From Pectobacterium carotovorum (lineage in GTDB: Bacteria; Pseudomonadota; Gammaproteobacteria; Enterobacterales; Enterobacteriaceae), in the NCBI GenBank assembly GCA_016415585.1, contig CP066552.1, positions 1,488,001 through 1,552,000 on the forward strand: a stretch of DNA of 64,000 bases, given 5' to 3'. Position numbers and translations under genes: made by a program. Below are positions 49,249-58,784 of the stretch, in pieces. The stretch's first letter is position 1. Each line of letters starts with the position of its first letter. The notes beneath the pieces were generated by a model. That model was given only the letters and a program-made list of their open reading frames with translations. It was not told where the DNA came from and did not search any database.

Positions 49249-49869
49249 GTGGAAGTCTATACCACAGAGAATGAACAGGTTGATGCACTACGTCGTTTCC
49301 TCGCGGAGAACGGAAAGGCGTTAGTTGTCGGTGTTGTGCTAGGCGTTGGCGCACTGGTTGGCTGGCGTTTCTGGCAAAGCCACCAAAATGACAGCGTGAT
49401 GGCGGCATCTGCATCTTATCAGCAGGTGACGGAGCAATTGGCCGAAGGCAAAGCCGACGCGATTACGGCAACCGAGAAATTTACGGCTGAGAATAAGAAT
49501 ACCTATGGCGCGCTGGCTTCTCTGGAACTGGCTCGTCATTACGTTGATCAGAAAGATTTTGCTAAAGCAGCACAGCAGCTGGTACAGGCGCAGTCGCAGA
49601 CTAAAGATGCCGACCTGCTGGCCGTGGTGAATCTGCGTCTGGCGCGAGTTCAGCTACAGGAAAACAAAGCGGATGACGCGCTGAAAACGTTGGATGCCAT
49701 CAAGCTGGAAGGCTGGGCATCACAGGCTGCGGAAGTGCGTGGTGATATTCTGGTGAGCAAAGGGGATAATCAGGCTGCGCGTGATGCCTACAACAAAGGG
49801 TTGTCTTCCAATCCATCGCAGGCACAGCAAGCGTTACTGCGTATGAAACTGAATAACCTGTCCAGCTAA
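49249..49869 (+). CDS. yfgM: YfgM, Sec-associated membrane TPR protein
   Basis: Inner-membrane protein with one N-terminal segment (about 23-40, ALVVGVVLGVGALVGWRFW) and a periplasmic TPR-like domain; in E. coli it associates with PpiD and SecYEG and affects Rcs stress signalling. The GTG at 49249 with GAGGAGAGAG upstream gives 206 residues, exactly the E. coli length; the longer frame overlapping hisS is rejected. Confidence 0.93.
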   Translation: MEVYTTENEQVDALRRFLAENGKALVVGVVLGVGALVGWRFWQSHQNDSVMAASASYQQVTEQLAEGKADAITATEKFTAENKNTYGALASLELARHYVDQKDFAKAAQQLVQAQSQTKDADLLAVVNLRLARVQLQENKADDALKTLDAIKLEGWASQAAEVRGDILVSKGDNQAARDAYNKGLSSNPSQAQQALLRMKLNNLSS

Positions 49870-49879
49870 GAGGAATTCC

Positions 49880-51061
49880 ATGCAATTGCGTAAAACACTT
49901 TTGGTAGGACTGGTTTCTGTTGCCCTGCTGAGCGGATGCTCGCTATTTAACAGCGAAGAAGATGTTGTCACTATGTCTCCACTGCCGCAGGTGGAAAACC
50001 AGTTCACGCCAACCAAGGTGTGGAACAGCTCGGTTGGGAGTGGTATTGGCGAGTTTTATTCCAATCTTCACCCCGCATGGCAGGATAACCACGTTTTTGC
50101 GGCCGATCGTCGTGGTACCGTAAAAGCGATGGATCTGAGTGACGGCAAAGAAATTTGGCGCGCGGATCTGTCAGAGAAGACCAATTTCTTCTCCCGCAAT
50201 AATCCAGCGCTGCTGTCTGGCGGCGTAACGGTTTCTGGTAACCATGTCTATGTCGGCAGCGAAAGGGCGCAGGTCTATGCGCTGAATGCGGAAGATGGTG
50301 CGCCGGTATGGCAGACTAAAGTGGCTGGTGAAGCGTTGTCTCGCCCTGTCGTCAGTGACGGCGTGGTGCTGATTCACACCAGCAACGGCATGTTGCAGGC
50401 ATTGAATGAAGCGGATGGCGCAATCAAGTGGAGCGTCAATCTGGATATGCCGACGCTGTCTCTGCGCGGCGAATCTGCCCCGACAACCGCATTTGGTGCG
50501 GCGATTGTGGGTGGTGATAACGGCCGTGTGAACGCCGTGATGATCAATCAGGGCCAGCTCATTTGGCAACAGCGTATTTCACAGCCGAGTGGCGCCACTG
50601 AAATCGATCGTCTGAACGACGTCGACACCACGCCAGTAGTAGCGGGCGAAGTGGTTTATGCGCTGGGTTATAATGGCAACATGACCGCGCTGGATCTGCG
50701 TTCTGGTCAGGTTCTGTGGAAGCGTGAACTGGGTTCAGTGCATGATTTCATCATTGACGGCGACCGCATCTATCTGGTCGATCAGGACGATCGCGTTGTT
50801 GCGTTGAACACCAACGGCGGCGTGAGCCTGTGGCGTCAAAGCGATCTGTTGCATCGCAACTTAACGGCTCCGGCGCTGTATAATGGCTATTTGGTTGTCG
50901 GCGATACTGAAGGATATCTGCACTGGCTGAATACGGCGGATGGTCGCTTCGTGGCGCAGCAAAAAGTGGATAGCTCGGGCTTCCTGAGCAAACCTGTGGT
51001 TGCCAGCGACAAGCTGCTGATTCAGGCGAAAAACGGTGATGTCTACGCGTTCACTCGCTAA
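49880..51061 (+). CDS. bamB: Outer membrane protein assembly factor BamB
   Basis: Lipoprotein of the BAM complex that helps insert outer-membrane beta-barrels. Lipobox LLSGC with Cys20, then an eight-bladed PQQ-type propeller with repeats such as VKAMDLSDGKEIWRADLSEK, VYALNAEDGAPVWQTKV and MTALDLRSGQVLWKREL. 393 residues, E. coli 392. AGAGGAATTCC precedes the ATG; 10 nt after yfgM. Confidence 0.97.
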   Translation: MQLRKTLLVGLVSVALLSGCSLFNSEEDVVTMSPLPQVENQFTPTKVWNSSVGSGIGEFYSNLHPAWQDNHVFAADRRGTVKAMDLSDGKEIWRADLSEKTNFFSRNNPALLSGGVTVSGNHVYVGSERAQVYALNAEDGAPVWQTKVAGEALSRPVVSDGVVLIHTSNGMLQALNEADGAIKWSVNLDMPTLSLRGESAPTTAFGAAIVGGDNGRVNAVMINQGQLIWQQRISQPSGATEIDRLNDVDTTPVVAGEVVYALGYNGNMTALDLRSGQVLWKRELGSVHDFIIDGDRIYLVDQDDRVVALNTNGGVSLWRQSDLLHRNLTAPALYNGYLVVGDTEGYLHWLNTADGRFVAQQKVDSSGFLSKPVVASDKLLIQAKNGDVYAFTR

Positions 51062-51107
51062 GTAACCGTATTGATTTGGAGCACGGCATTTTTGGGTGTG
51101 CTCGTAT

Positions 51108-51146
51108 AACGGCTCCTGACACTATCAGGGGCCGTTTCGTCTTTTT
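51108..51146 (+). terminator. Terminator after bamB
   Basis: AACGGCTCCTGA pairs with TCAGGGGCCGTT (one G-U pair), followed by TCGTCTTTTT. A second small stem, GAGCAC/GTGCTC, lies just before it. Confidence 0.8.
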
Positions 51147-51203
51147 ATCGTCAGCGAGTATTTCGCTGTAACGTATTGAAATATAAGTAATGAGGTTGTA
51201 ACA

Positions 51204-52691
51204 ATGATACCTGTCGTCGCGCTGGTCGGGCGCCCGAATGTGGGGAAATCCACGCTATTTAACCGCTTAACGCGCACCCGTGATGCATTAGTGGCGGATT
51301 TCCCTGGGCTGACTCGTGACCGCAAGTATGGTCGTGCAGAAGTGGAAGGGCATGAATTTATTATCGTCGATACCGGTGGTATTGATGGTACCGAAGACGG
51401 CGTGGAAACGCGCATGGCGGGCCAATCGCTGGTCGCGATTGAAGAAGCGGATATCGTGCTGTTCATGGTGGATGCACGTGCGGGGCTGATGCCTGCGGAT
51501 GAAGGCATTGCTAAACATTTGCGCAGCCGCGAAAAGACGACCGTGCTGGTCGCTAACAAAACCGATGGCCTTGACCCGGATATGGTCACGGCGGATTTCT
51601 ACTCGCTCGGAATGGGCGAAGTGTACGCGATCGCAGCGTCTCATGGCCGTGGTGTAACGTCGCTGCTGGAAACGGTTCTGCTGCCGTTTGTGCAGGATGA
51701 AACAGAAGAGCCGGCCGAGCTAACCGAAGAAGAAGAGAACGCGGCTTACTGGGCAGCGTTAGAAGCGGAAGAGCAGGCCAGCGAAGAAGAAGCAGAGGAC
51801 GATTTTAATCCTGAAGATTTGCCGATCAAACTGGCGATTGTCGGGCGTCCGAATGTGGGCAAATCCACGCTGACTAACCGTATTTTGGGTGAAGAGCGCG
51901 TAGTGGTGTTCGACATGCCCGGTACGACGCGTGACAGTATCTACATCCCGATGGTGCGTGACGAACGTGAATACGTTCTGATTGATACCGCTGGGGTGCG
52001 TAAGCGTGGCAAAGTAACGGAAACGGTAGAAAAATTTTCTGTTATCAAGACATTGCAGGCGATTGAAGATGCCAACGTAGTGCTGCTGGTTATTGATGCG
52101 CGCGAAGGCATTTCCGATCAGGATCTCTCGCTATTGGGCTTTATCCTCAATAGTGGGCGCTCACTGGTGATTGTGGTGAACAAGTGGGATGGCATGTCGC
52201 AGGAAGCGCGTGAGCAGGTGAAAGAGACGCTGGATATGCGCCTAGGCTTTATCGATTTTGCCCGCATTCACTTTATTTCTGCGCTACACGGTAGCGGCGT
52301 GGGTAACCTGTTTGAGTCGGTAACCGAAGCCTATTCGTGCGCGACTCGTCGCGTCAGTACGGCGATGTTGACCCGTATCATGCAAATGGCATCAGACGAT
52401 CACCAGCCGCCGCTGGTGCGCGGTCGCCGCGTGAAGCTGAAATATGCGCACGCCGGTGGTTATAACCCGCCGATTGTGGTGATCCACGGGAATCAGGTGA
52501 AAGACCTGCCGGATTCCTACAAGCGCTACCTGATGAACTACTATCGTCGTTCGCTGGAAGTGATGGGTACGCCGATTCGTATTCAGTTTAAAGAAGGGGA
52601 AAACCCCTTTGCGGACAAGCGCAACACGCTGACGCCAAACCAGCTACGCAAGCGTAAGCGGCTGATGTCGCATCTTAAAAAAAGTAAGTGA
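51204..52691 (+). CDS. der: Ribosome assembly GTPase Der (EngA)
   Basis: Essential double GTPase for 50S ribosome maturation. The 495 residues have two G domains, each with a P-loop GRPNVGKST (from residues 8 and about 209) and DxxG in VDTGGID and IDTAGVR. An acidic linker ([14 protein letters not shown] and on) separates them, and a KH-like C-terminal domain follows. Own promoter region after the bamB terminator. Confidence 0.97.
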   Translation: MIPVVALVGRPNVGKSTLFNRLTRTRDALVADFPGLTRDRKYGRAEVEGHEFIIVDTGGIDGTEDGVETRMAGQSLVAIEEADIVLFMVDARAGLMPADEGIAKHLRSREKTTVLVANKTDGLDPDMVTADFYSLGMGEVYAIAASHGRGVTSLLETVLLPFVQDETEEPAELTEEEENAAYWAALEAEEQASEEEAEDDFNPEDLPIKLAIVGRPNVGKSTLTNRILGEERVVVFDMPGTTRDSIYIPMVRDEREYVLIDTAGVRKRGKVTETVEKFSVIKTLQAIEDANVVLLVIDAREGISDQDLSLLGFILNSGRSLVIVVNKWDGMSQEAREQVKETLDMRLGFIDFARIHFISALHGSGVGNLFESVTEAYSCATRRVSTAMLTRIMQMASDDHQPPLVRGRRVKLKYAHAGGYNPPIVVIHGNQVKDLPDSYKRYLMNYYRRSLEVMGTPIRIQFKEGENPFADKRNTLTPNQLRKRKRLMSHLKKSK

Positions 52692-52698
52692 TTTATTA

Positions 52699-52730
52699 AC
52701 GGGGCGAATAGCGATATTCGCCCCGTTTTA
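52699..52730 (+). terminator. Intrinsic terminator of der
   Basis: ACGGGGCGAATA and TATTCGCCCCGT form a perfect 12-bp stem with a 4-nt loop, followed by TTTAT. Confidence 0.9.
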
Positions 52731-52764
52731 TCAGAGAAGAAACCAATAATAACCAAGGAAAGCC

Positions 52765-53724
52765 ATGTCCTGGGAAACCTGGAGTTTTGCGTTCAACGTT
52801 ACGATGCCTAATGTACTGATGTTGTTGCTTGGTATCGTGTTACGCAAACTCAATCTGCTTAATGATGCGTTTTGCGATACCGCCATGCGGCTTGTATTCA
52901 ATCTTTCTCTTCCCTGTCTGCTGTTTTTTAGCGTTGCAGGCAACCACCAATCTTTCGCAAGCCAGTGGCCGCTGGTGGTTTATGGAACGATAGGAACATT
53001 AGCGACATTTCTGTTACTGGAAATCGCGGCGGTGCGCTTAGTTAAAGACCCAAAGGAACGTGGTATTTTTGTACAAGGCGGGTTCCGTTCTAATACGGGT
53101 GTGATGGGGTTGGCTTTTGCGATGAGTGCTTATGGCGATGAAGGTGTCGCTATCGGTTCTCTGTATCTGATGGTGACGGTGATTATGTTCAACGCGCTGT
53201 CTGTTATTACGTTAACACGCAGTTTGCAGCGGCAATCCCCTGAACAGAGGGTCCCTGCCAGTCAGTTGTTGCGCGGCATTGTAACGAACCCGCTGATTAT
53301 TGGTCTGCTTCTTGGTGCTGCATATGGGCAGAGTCAGCTGCCAATGCCGAGTGTGATTAAACAAACTGGCGGCTTTATTTCCTCAATGGCGCTGCCTTTG
53401 GCGCTGTTATGTGCAGGGGCGAGTCTGGAATGGCGTAGTATGTTTCGTTCATCCAATGTTGCTGTGCTGTCTTCCATTGCGAAAATACTCGTTGTGCCAG
53501 GATTACTCACGTTGGGTGGGTGGCTTGTTGGTTTTCGCGGTGTTGAATTGGGCATTATTTTTCTGTTTTCCGCGACGCCGACCGCATCAGGCAGCTATGC
53601 GATGACACGAGCGATGGGGGGAAATGCGACGCTGGCGGCGAATATTATTGGGTTGACGACGGTTGGTGCGTTTTTCATGATTGCCATTGGGCTATATGTA
53701 TTGCGCGCGCTCGATGTTGTTTAA
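52765..53724 (+). CDS. AEC-family transporter (auxin efflux carrier family)
   Basis: Inner-membrane permease of 319 residues with about ten hydrophobic segments. AEC features are the N-terminal NVTMPNVLMLLLGIVLRKLN, the half-way GFRSNTGVMGLAFAMSAYGD and C-terminal FLFSATPTASGSYAMTRAMG. Bacterial members export or import organic acids such as malonate or malate; the substrate here is unknown. CCAAGGAAAGCC precedes the ATG. Confidence 0.88.
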   Translation: MSWETWSFAFNVTMPNVLMLLLGIVLRKLNLLNDAFCDTAMRLVFNLSLPCLLFFSVAGNHQSFASQWPLVVYGTIGTLATFLLLEIAAVRLVKDPKERGIFVQGGFRSNTGVMGLAFAMSAYGDEGVAIGSLYLMVTVIMFNALSVITLTRSLQRQSPEQRVPASQLLRGIVTNPLIIGLLLGAAYGQSQLPMPSVIKQTGGFISSMALPLALLCAGASLEWRSMFRSSNVAVLSSIAKILVVPGLLTLGGWLVGFRGVELGIIFLFSATPTASGSYAMTRAMGGNATLAANIIGLTTVGAFFMIAIGLYVLRALDVV

Positions 53725-53772
53725 TTCCTGATAGCAGCGAGTTAGCCATTGATAACAGAAACGGGGAAAAAG

Positions 53773-53997
53773 ATGGATGCGCTTTGTCCTGATTGTCACC
53801 ACGCGATGATGTGGCAGCCTGACGGTTCGTTCCTGTGTGAGGGTTGCCAGCAGGATTATCTGCGTGAGGCTGCGTGCCCTGAATGTAAGCACTCGCTTCA
53901 GGAACTGAAAGCCTGTGGTGCGGTGGATTATTTTTGTCAGCAGCACGGGATGATTTCCAAACGGCGAGTCGCATTCAGCTACGCGCCTGCCGATTAA
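53773..53997 (+). CDS. yfgJ: Zinc-ribbon protein YfgJ
   Basis: Small protein of 74 residues with three CxxC knuckles (CPDC, CEGC, CPEC) and a fourth pair in ACGAVDYFCQQHG, fitting the YfgJ zinc-ribbon family; function unknown. The ATG at 53773 follows ACGGGGAAAAAG; longer starts lack a ribosome-binding site. Near der as in E. coli. Confidence 0.9.
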   Translation: MDALCPDCHHAMMWQPDGSFLCEGCQQDYLREAACPECKHSLQELKACGAVDYFCQQHGMISKRRVAFSYAPAD

Positions 53998-54005
53998 ATT
54001 CATTA

Positions 54006-54365
54006 TTACTTAATCAATGGTGACTCCTGTACGCCGTTGCGCCACAGCTCGGTCAGCTCCGGTGGCGCGCGGTCTTCGGGGATCAGCAGAATGATATCGG
54101 TATATTGATTCTGCTGCGGTTGGCAGTAGCTGATGTGGATGCGGTAATAGAACTGGTCGCCACGTCCTGGGCCATCAGGTTCACCGGGTTCGCGAGCCTG
54201 AGGCGCGGCATTACGGATCGCGTTACAAATCCGCTCCCGTTCGGATGGCGGTACGCTGGCGAGCGCGAAACGTCGTGGCCCCGCCAGCTTGGGGATAAAG
54301 GCGAATCCCCCTTCACGCGCTAGCTCAATGATGGCATCGTCGTTGAGCTCCGGCAGCGTTTTCAT
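54006..54365 (-). CDS. Emfourin-type inhibitor of the M4 protease
   Basis: Small protein (119 residues, no signal peptide) related to emfourin, the protealysin inhibitor of Serratia. Features are FIPKLAGPRRFALASVPPSE and the C-terminal ELTELWRNGVQ. Its ATG overlaps the TGA of the protease gene (ATGA), so the two are translationally coupled, the arrangement described for protealysin-emfourin. Inhibition of the neighbouring protease is inferred from that family and the linkage. Confidence 0.85.
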   Translation of the reverse strand: MKTLPELNDDAIIELAREGGFAFIPKLAGPRRFALASVPPSERERICNAIRNAAPQAREPGEPDGPGRGDQFYYRIHISYCQPQQNQYTDIILLIPEDRAPPELTELWRNGVQESPLIK

Positions 54366-55405
54366 AAGAACTCCTGCCGTACCTCCACCCCGACTGTTTC
54401 CCACGACTGCATGACGATATCGGCAACGGTGTGGTTAAAACGTTGAGTGGCATGTTGAATGGTGTGGCGCGCGAAAATTTCGAAATCCGCATTTTGCGGC
54501 AGCGTTTTATCACACAGCGTGTCGTACCAGATGCGGCCGGCTTTTTCCCATGAATGGCCGCCCAGCGCGATGGCTGTAAGATAGAATGCCCGGTTGGGAA
54601 TGCCTGAATTCAAGTGTACGCCGCCGTTGTCTTCACGCGTGTTCACATACTCGTTCATGTGAGAGGGCTGGGGGTCGATACCGAGCAGCTCATCATCATA
54701 CGCCGTGCCCGGATGAGACATTGACCGCAGCCCCATGCCGTGAATACCCTCGGCCAGAAGCTTGTCACCGATAAGCCAATCGGCCTGCTCAGCGGTTTGC
54801 CCCAAATGATACTGCTTGACCATGGAGCCAAAGACATCGGACAGCGATTCATTGAGCGCACCGGACTGGCGGAAATAAATTAGCCCTGCTTCATTTTCGG
54901 TGATGCCGTGAGTGAGTTCATGTGCGACCACATCAAGCGCAATCGTGAAGCGATTAAAGATTTTGCCGTCGCCATCTCCAAACATCATCTGCTGCCCGTT
55001 CCAGAAGGCATTCTGGTAATCCTGACCGTAATGGACTGTGCCAGCCAGCGGTAGTCCCTCTGCATCCAGCGAGTTACGTTGAAAAATCTTCCAGAAGAAG
55101 TCGTAAGTGACGTCCAGATAGTTATAGGCCTCATCGACGGCGATATCGCCGTTGCTGGGTTGGCCTTCAGCGCGCACCAGCTTGCCGGGCAGCTGTTGTT
55201 GCTGTTCGGCATCATGAATGCTGCGATTTGCCTGCCCAGCGGGTAATTTCTCATGGGGTTCCGGGCGCGGATTGTGGCTGACCATTAATGACTGAACGTG
55301 CATCAGCGTCTGTTGCGCGCAGTGGCGCTGCTCGTCTGTGCCGTTTGCGATAATACGATGCAAAATGTAAGGGGGGATCACACTACAAATCGGTCTGGAC
55401 TTCAT
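54362..55405 (-). CDS. prt1: M4 (thermolysin) family metalloprotease, protealysin/Prt1 type
   Basis: Zinc endopeptidase of 347 residues. The zinc motif HELTH is at 162-166, the third ligand Glu in GALNESLSD at 182-190, and the catalytic-base region with His near 264 in GGVHLNSGIPN. The propeptide (about 1-50) is short and carries CSVIPPYILHRI, the protealysin-type motif. There is no signal peptide, so export, if any, is by an unusual route. Pectobacterium Prt1 is an M4 protease of this size; the symbol rests on that. Coupled to the inhibitor gene downstream. Confidence 0.9.
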   Translation of the reverse strand: MKSRPICSVIPPYILHRIIANGTDEQRHCAQQTLMHVQSLMVSHNPRPEPHEKLPAGQANRSIHDAEQQQQLPGKLVRAEGQPSNGDIAVDEAYNYLDVTYDFFWKIFQRNSLDAEGLPLAGTVHYGQDYQNAFWNGQQMMFGDGDGKIFNRFTIALDVVAHELTHGITENEAGLIYFRQSGALNESLSDVFGSMVKQYHLGQTAEQADWLIGDKLLAEGIHGMGLRSMSHPGTAYDDELLGIDPQPSHMNEYVNTREDNGGVHLNSGIPNRAFYLTAIALGGHSWEKAGRIWYDTLCDKTLPQNADFEIFARHTIQHATQRFNHTVADIVMQSWETVGVEVRQEFL

Positions 55406-55633
55406 ACCTCATCTCCTTGAAAACGCTCATCAGGGGTAACACAGACGATCAACAAAGCTCACTGTCTTTATCCACTTCCTTTCACCACGTGGAGGCTGGT
55501 AACCCATGCAGTGAAAACGGTGAATATAAGTTAGTGAGCTGGGAATGAGTATAGTTCAGATGTCGGGGGCAAGAATGGGGGATCGCCGTTGTTTTAGGAC
55601 AAATCCCCATTCACGCATTTTATGCCGATCGCG

Positions 55634-57028
55634 TTATTTTGGCGTCCGGGATGAGGTTTTTCGCTGCTTTTTCGCGGAATCTGGATTCGGAACCAATGTT
55701 GTGACCTGGCTTTCCACCCAGCCGTCCTGCAAGCGGGTTTTCAGTGTTTCACCGGGGGTGATTTGTGCGACGTTTTTCAGCACCTTACCGTCCGGGGCGG
55801 TGGTGACGTTATAGCCGCGCGCCAGCGTCGCCAGCGGACTAACGCCTTCCAGTCGCGAACAGGCGATACCTAGCTTCTGCTTGTTCTGATTCAACTGACG
55901 TTCTACTGCGCTTTGCATCTGATAGCTAAGCTGCTGCAAACGCTGCTGCGCACGATGGATCCGGGTCTGCGGCTGCTGCTGCATCAGACGCTGTTGTAAG
56001 CGTTCACTTCGGCGCGAGGTCTGCCGTAGCTGCTGCTGCATAGCATCATCCAGCCGCTGACGCAGTTTAACCAGCTGTGCCTGCTGACGCGTCAGCCGCA
56101 GCTGCGGATGCTGCTGCTGTAAGCGGTGGTGCAGACGGGTAAAGTCCCGATTGCGCTGGGCAAGGTAATAATCCATCGCCATTTCCAGCCGCTGACGCTG
56201 GGACTGTATCTGGCGCAATAGCTCAAGTTGGTTACGACTTACTAACTCGGCAGCGGCGGACGGCGTGGGTGCGCGCAGGTCACCGACGAAATCGGCGATG
56301 GTGACATCGGTTTCATGGCCGACGGCGCTGACGATAGGAATGCGGCTGGCGAAAATCGCGCGGGCGACCCGTTCGTCATTAAAGCTCCAGAGATCTTCCA
56401 GCGAGCCACCGCCGCGCCCGACGATTAACACATCACACTCATCCCGCTGGTTAGCCAGCTCAATCGCGCGAACAATCTGTAGCGGTGCTTCCGCACCTTG
56501 CACCGACGTGGGATACACGATCACCGGCAGCGACGGATCGCGGCGCTGTAACACCTGCAAGATATCGTGCAGGGCGGCACCGCTGGCTGACGTAATCACG
56601 CCGACCTGTTTGGCGGGAGAGGGAAGCACTTGCTTAAACTGTTGGTCGAACAGCCCTTCGGCGGCGAGACGGTGCTTGAGCTGTTCAAACTGCTGCTGTA
56701 GCAGGCCATCACCAGCGGGCTGCATGCTTTCCGCCAGTAGCTGATAGTCGCCACGGGGTTCATACAACGTAATGCTCGCCCGAATCAGCACTTGCTGACC
56801 GTTTTGCGGGCGGAACGTCACTTTGCGGTTGCTGGTACGGAACATCGCGCAGCGTACCTGTGCACGTTCGTCTTTTAGCGTGAAATACCAGTGGCCGGAT
56901 GAGGGCTGAGAGAGGTTGGAGATTTCGCCGGAGAGCCAAATCTGGCCCATTTCCATTTCCAACAGTTGTCTGACCGTCTGATTCAGGCGGCTAACGGTAA
57001 AAATTGCAGAGGAGGGAAATTGAGACAT
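55634..57028 (-). CDS. xseA: Exodeoxyribonuclease VII large subunit
   Basis: Catalytic subunit of ExoVII, which degrades single-stranded DNA from both ends with XseB. The 464 residues have an N-terminal OB domain ([29 protein letters not shown]), the catalytic region with [20 protein letters not shown] and [35 protein letters not shown], then a long Gln/Arg-rich coiled coil (about 265-400). The start [10 protein letters not shown] at 57028 fits the family. Divergent from guaB. Confidence 0.96.
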   Translation of the reverse strand: MSQFPSSAIFTVSRLNQTVRQLLEMEMGQIWLSGEISNLSQPSSGHWYFTLKDERAQVRCAMFRTSNRKVTFRPQNGQQVLIRASITLYEPRGDYQLLAESMQPAGDGLLQQQFEQLKHRLAAEGLFDQQFKQVLPSPAKQVGVITSASGAALHDILQVLQRRDPSLPVIVYPTSVQGAEAPLQIVRAIELANQRDECDVLIVGRGGGSLEDLWSFNDERVARAIFASRIPIVSAVGHETDVTIADFVGDLRAPTPSAAAELVSRNQLELLRQIQSQRQRLEMAMDYYLAQRNRDFTRLHHRLQQQHPQLRLTRQQAQLVKLRQRLDDAMQQQLRQTSRRSERLQQRLMQQQPQTRIHRAQQRLQQLSYQMQSAVERQLNQNKQKLGIACSRLEGVSPLATLARGYNVTTAPDGKVLKNVAQITPGETLKTRLQDGWVESQVTTLVPNPDSAKKQRKTSSRTPK

Positions 57029-57121
57029 TGTGAGCCAGATCAAATTTTAAAACAGTCACTTAATTGATCGATACTACCTACCTGAAAAAGGTAATCAAGC
57101 ATTTTAGTAAAATAATGCTGG

Positions 57122-57137
57122 AGGCAACCGATTACGC
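57122..57137. promoter_or_regulatory. Candidate PurR box upstream of guaB
   Basis: AGGCAACCGATTACGC agrees with ACGCAAACGTTTNCGT at about 11 of 15 defined positions. It lies 63 nt upstream of guaB, which is PurR-controlled in E. coli. Confidence 0.5.
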
Positions 57138-57199
57138 CCTGTAGAATGCCACGGCAATATTTTATCTATTCTTACATCCACCTTGGTGAGATATTGCCC

Positions 57200-58666
57200 A
57201 TGCTACGTATCGCTAAAGAAGCACTGACGTTTGACGACGTCCTCCTGGTTCCCGCTCATTCTACTGTTCTGCCTAATACTGCCGATCTGTCCACGCAGTT
57301 GACGAAAAACATTCGCCTGAATATCCCTATGCTGTCCGCAGCGATGGATACCGTTACCGAATCCGGCCTGGCCATTGCGCTGGCGCAGGAAGGCGGTCTG
57401 GGCTTTATTCACAAAAATATGTCCATTGAGCGTCAGGCTGAAGAAGTTAGCCGCGTGAAAAAACACGAAAGTGGCGTTGTGGTTGATCCACAAACGGTAA
57501 CGCCAGAAACCACACTGCGTGAAATGAAAGAGCTGACCGAGCGCAACGGCTTCGCTGGCTATCCTGTTGTGGCAAAAGACAACGAACTGGTCGGTATCAT
57601 CACCGGTCGTGACGTGCGTTTTGTTACCGATTTGGAAAAACCGGTTAGCGCGTTCATGACGCCGAAAGAGCGTCTGGTCACGGTCAAAGAAGGCGAAGCG
57701 CGTGATGTCGTGCTGCAAAAAATGCACGAAAAACGCGTTGAAAAAGCGCTGGTGATTGACGACCAATTCCACCTGATCGGCATGATCACGGTAAAAGATT
57801 TCCAGAAAGCAGAACGTAAACCGAACGCGTGTAAAGACGAACACGGTCGTCTGCGCGTAGGCGCAGCGGTTGGTGCGGGTGCAGGTAACGAAGAGCGTGT
57901 TGATGCGCTGGTTGCCGCAGGCGTTGACGTCCTGCTGATCGACTCCTCACACGGCCATTCCGAAGGTGTATTGCAGCGTATTCGTGAAACGCGCGCTAAA
58001 TACCCGAACCTTGAAATCATCGGCGGTAACGTTGCGACAGGCTCTGGTGCGAAAGCGCTGGTCGAAGCGGGCGTGAGCGCAGTGAAAGTCGGTATCGGCC
58101 CCGGCTCTATCTGTACGACCCGTATCGTGACGGGCGTGGGCGTACCGCAGATTACGGCTATCTCTGATGCGGTTGAAGCGCTGGAAGGCACTGGCATTCC
58201 GGTCATCGCCGATGGTGGTATCCGCTTCTCCGGCGACATCGCTAAAGCCATCGCAGCAGGTGCAGCCTGTGTCATGGTCGGTTCTATGCTGGCGGGTACG
58301 GAAGAATCCCCGGGCGAAATCGAACTGTATCAAGGCCGTTCATTCAAATCTTATCGCGGCATGGGTTCACTGGGCGCAATGTCCAAAGGCTCATCAGACC
58401 GTTACTTCCAGACCGATAACGCCGCCGACAAACTGGTGCCTGAAGGTATCGAAGGCCGCGTAGCCTATAAAGGCCGCCTGAAAGAGATCGTTCACCAGCA
58501 GATGGGCGGCTTGCGCTCCTGCATGGGCCTGACCGGTTGCGCCACTATCGACGCACTGCGCACGCAGGCTGAGTTTGTACGCATCAGCGGCGCGGGCATT
58601 CAGGAAAGCCACGTTCACGACGTTACCATTACTAAAGAGTCACCGAACTACCGTATGGGTTCATAA
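57200..58666 (+). CDS. guaB: IMP dehydrogenase GuaB
   Basis: NAD-dependent oxidation of IMP to XMP, the rate-limiting step of GMP synthesis. The 488 residues have a TIM barrel, two CBS domains (about 95-205, [20 protein letters not shown]) and the catalytic loop [15 protein letters not shown] with Cys near 305. The ATG at 57200 matches E. coli; a longer frame extends to 57146. First gene of guaBA. Confidence 0.97.
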   Translation: MLRIAKEALTFDDVLLVPAHSTVLPNTADLSTQLTKNIRLNIPMLSAAMDTVTESGLAIALAQEGGLGFIHKNMSIERQAEEVSRVKKHESGVVVDPQTVTPETTLREMKELTERNGFAGYPVVAKDNELVGIITGRDVRFVTDLEKPVSAFMTPKERLVTVKEGEARDVVLQKMHEKRVEKALVIDDQFHLIGMITVKDFQKAERKPNACKDEHGRLRVGAAVGAGAGNEERVDALVAAGVDVLLIDSSHGHSEGVLQRIRETRAKYPNLEIIGGNVATGSGAKALVEAGVSAVKVGIGPGSICTTRIVTGVGVPQITAISDAVEALEGTGIPVIADGGIRFSGDIAKAIAAGAACVMVGSMLAGTEESPGEIELYQGRSFKSYRGMGSLGAMSKGSSDRYFQTDNAADKLVPEGIEGRVAYKGRLKEIVHQQMGGLRSCMGLTGCATIDALRTQAEFVRISGAGIQESHVHDVTITKESPNYRMGS

Positions 58667-58702
58667 GGTGATTTAACGCAATAAACCCTGTACTATTTTG
58701 CG

Positions 58703-58731
58703 CCGCTCCGCCTTTGCATAAGGCAGAGCGG
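58703..58731 (+). other. Hairpin between guaB and guaA
   Basis: CCGCTCCGCCTT and AAGGCAGAGCGG pair with one mismatch around a 5-nt loop. No T-run follows, so it should allow read-through to guaA and may stabilise the guaB message. Confidence 0.5.
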
Positions 58732-58784
58732 TTAGCTGGGTTTACTTTTCGCTTTTGTCTTTTGCTTTTTGGAACATGCTCCTC

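Noticed and set aside
52765..55405. AEC transporter, yfgJ and the protease as one island
   Set aside because: yfgJ near der is the ancestral enterobacterial arrangement and composition is normal; only the protease-inhibitor pair might be lineage-specific.
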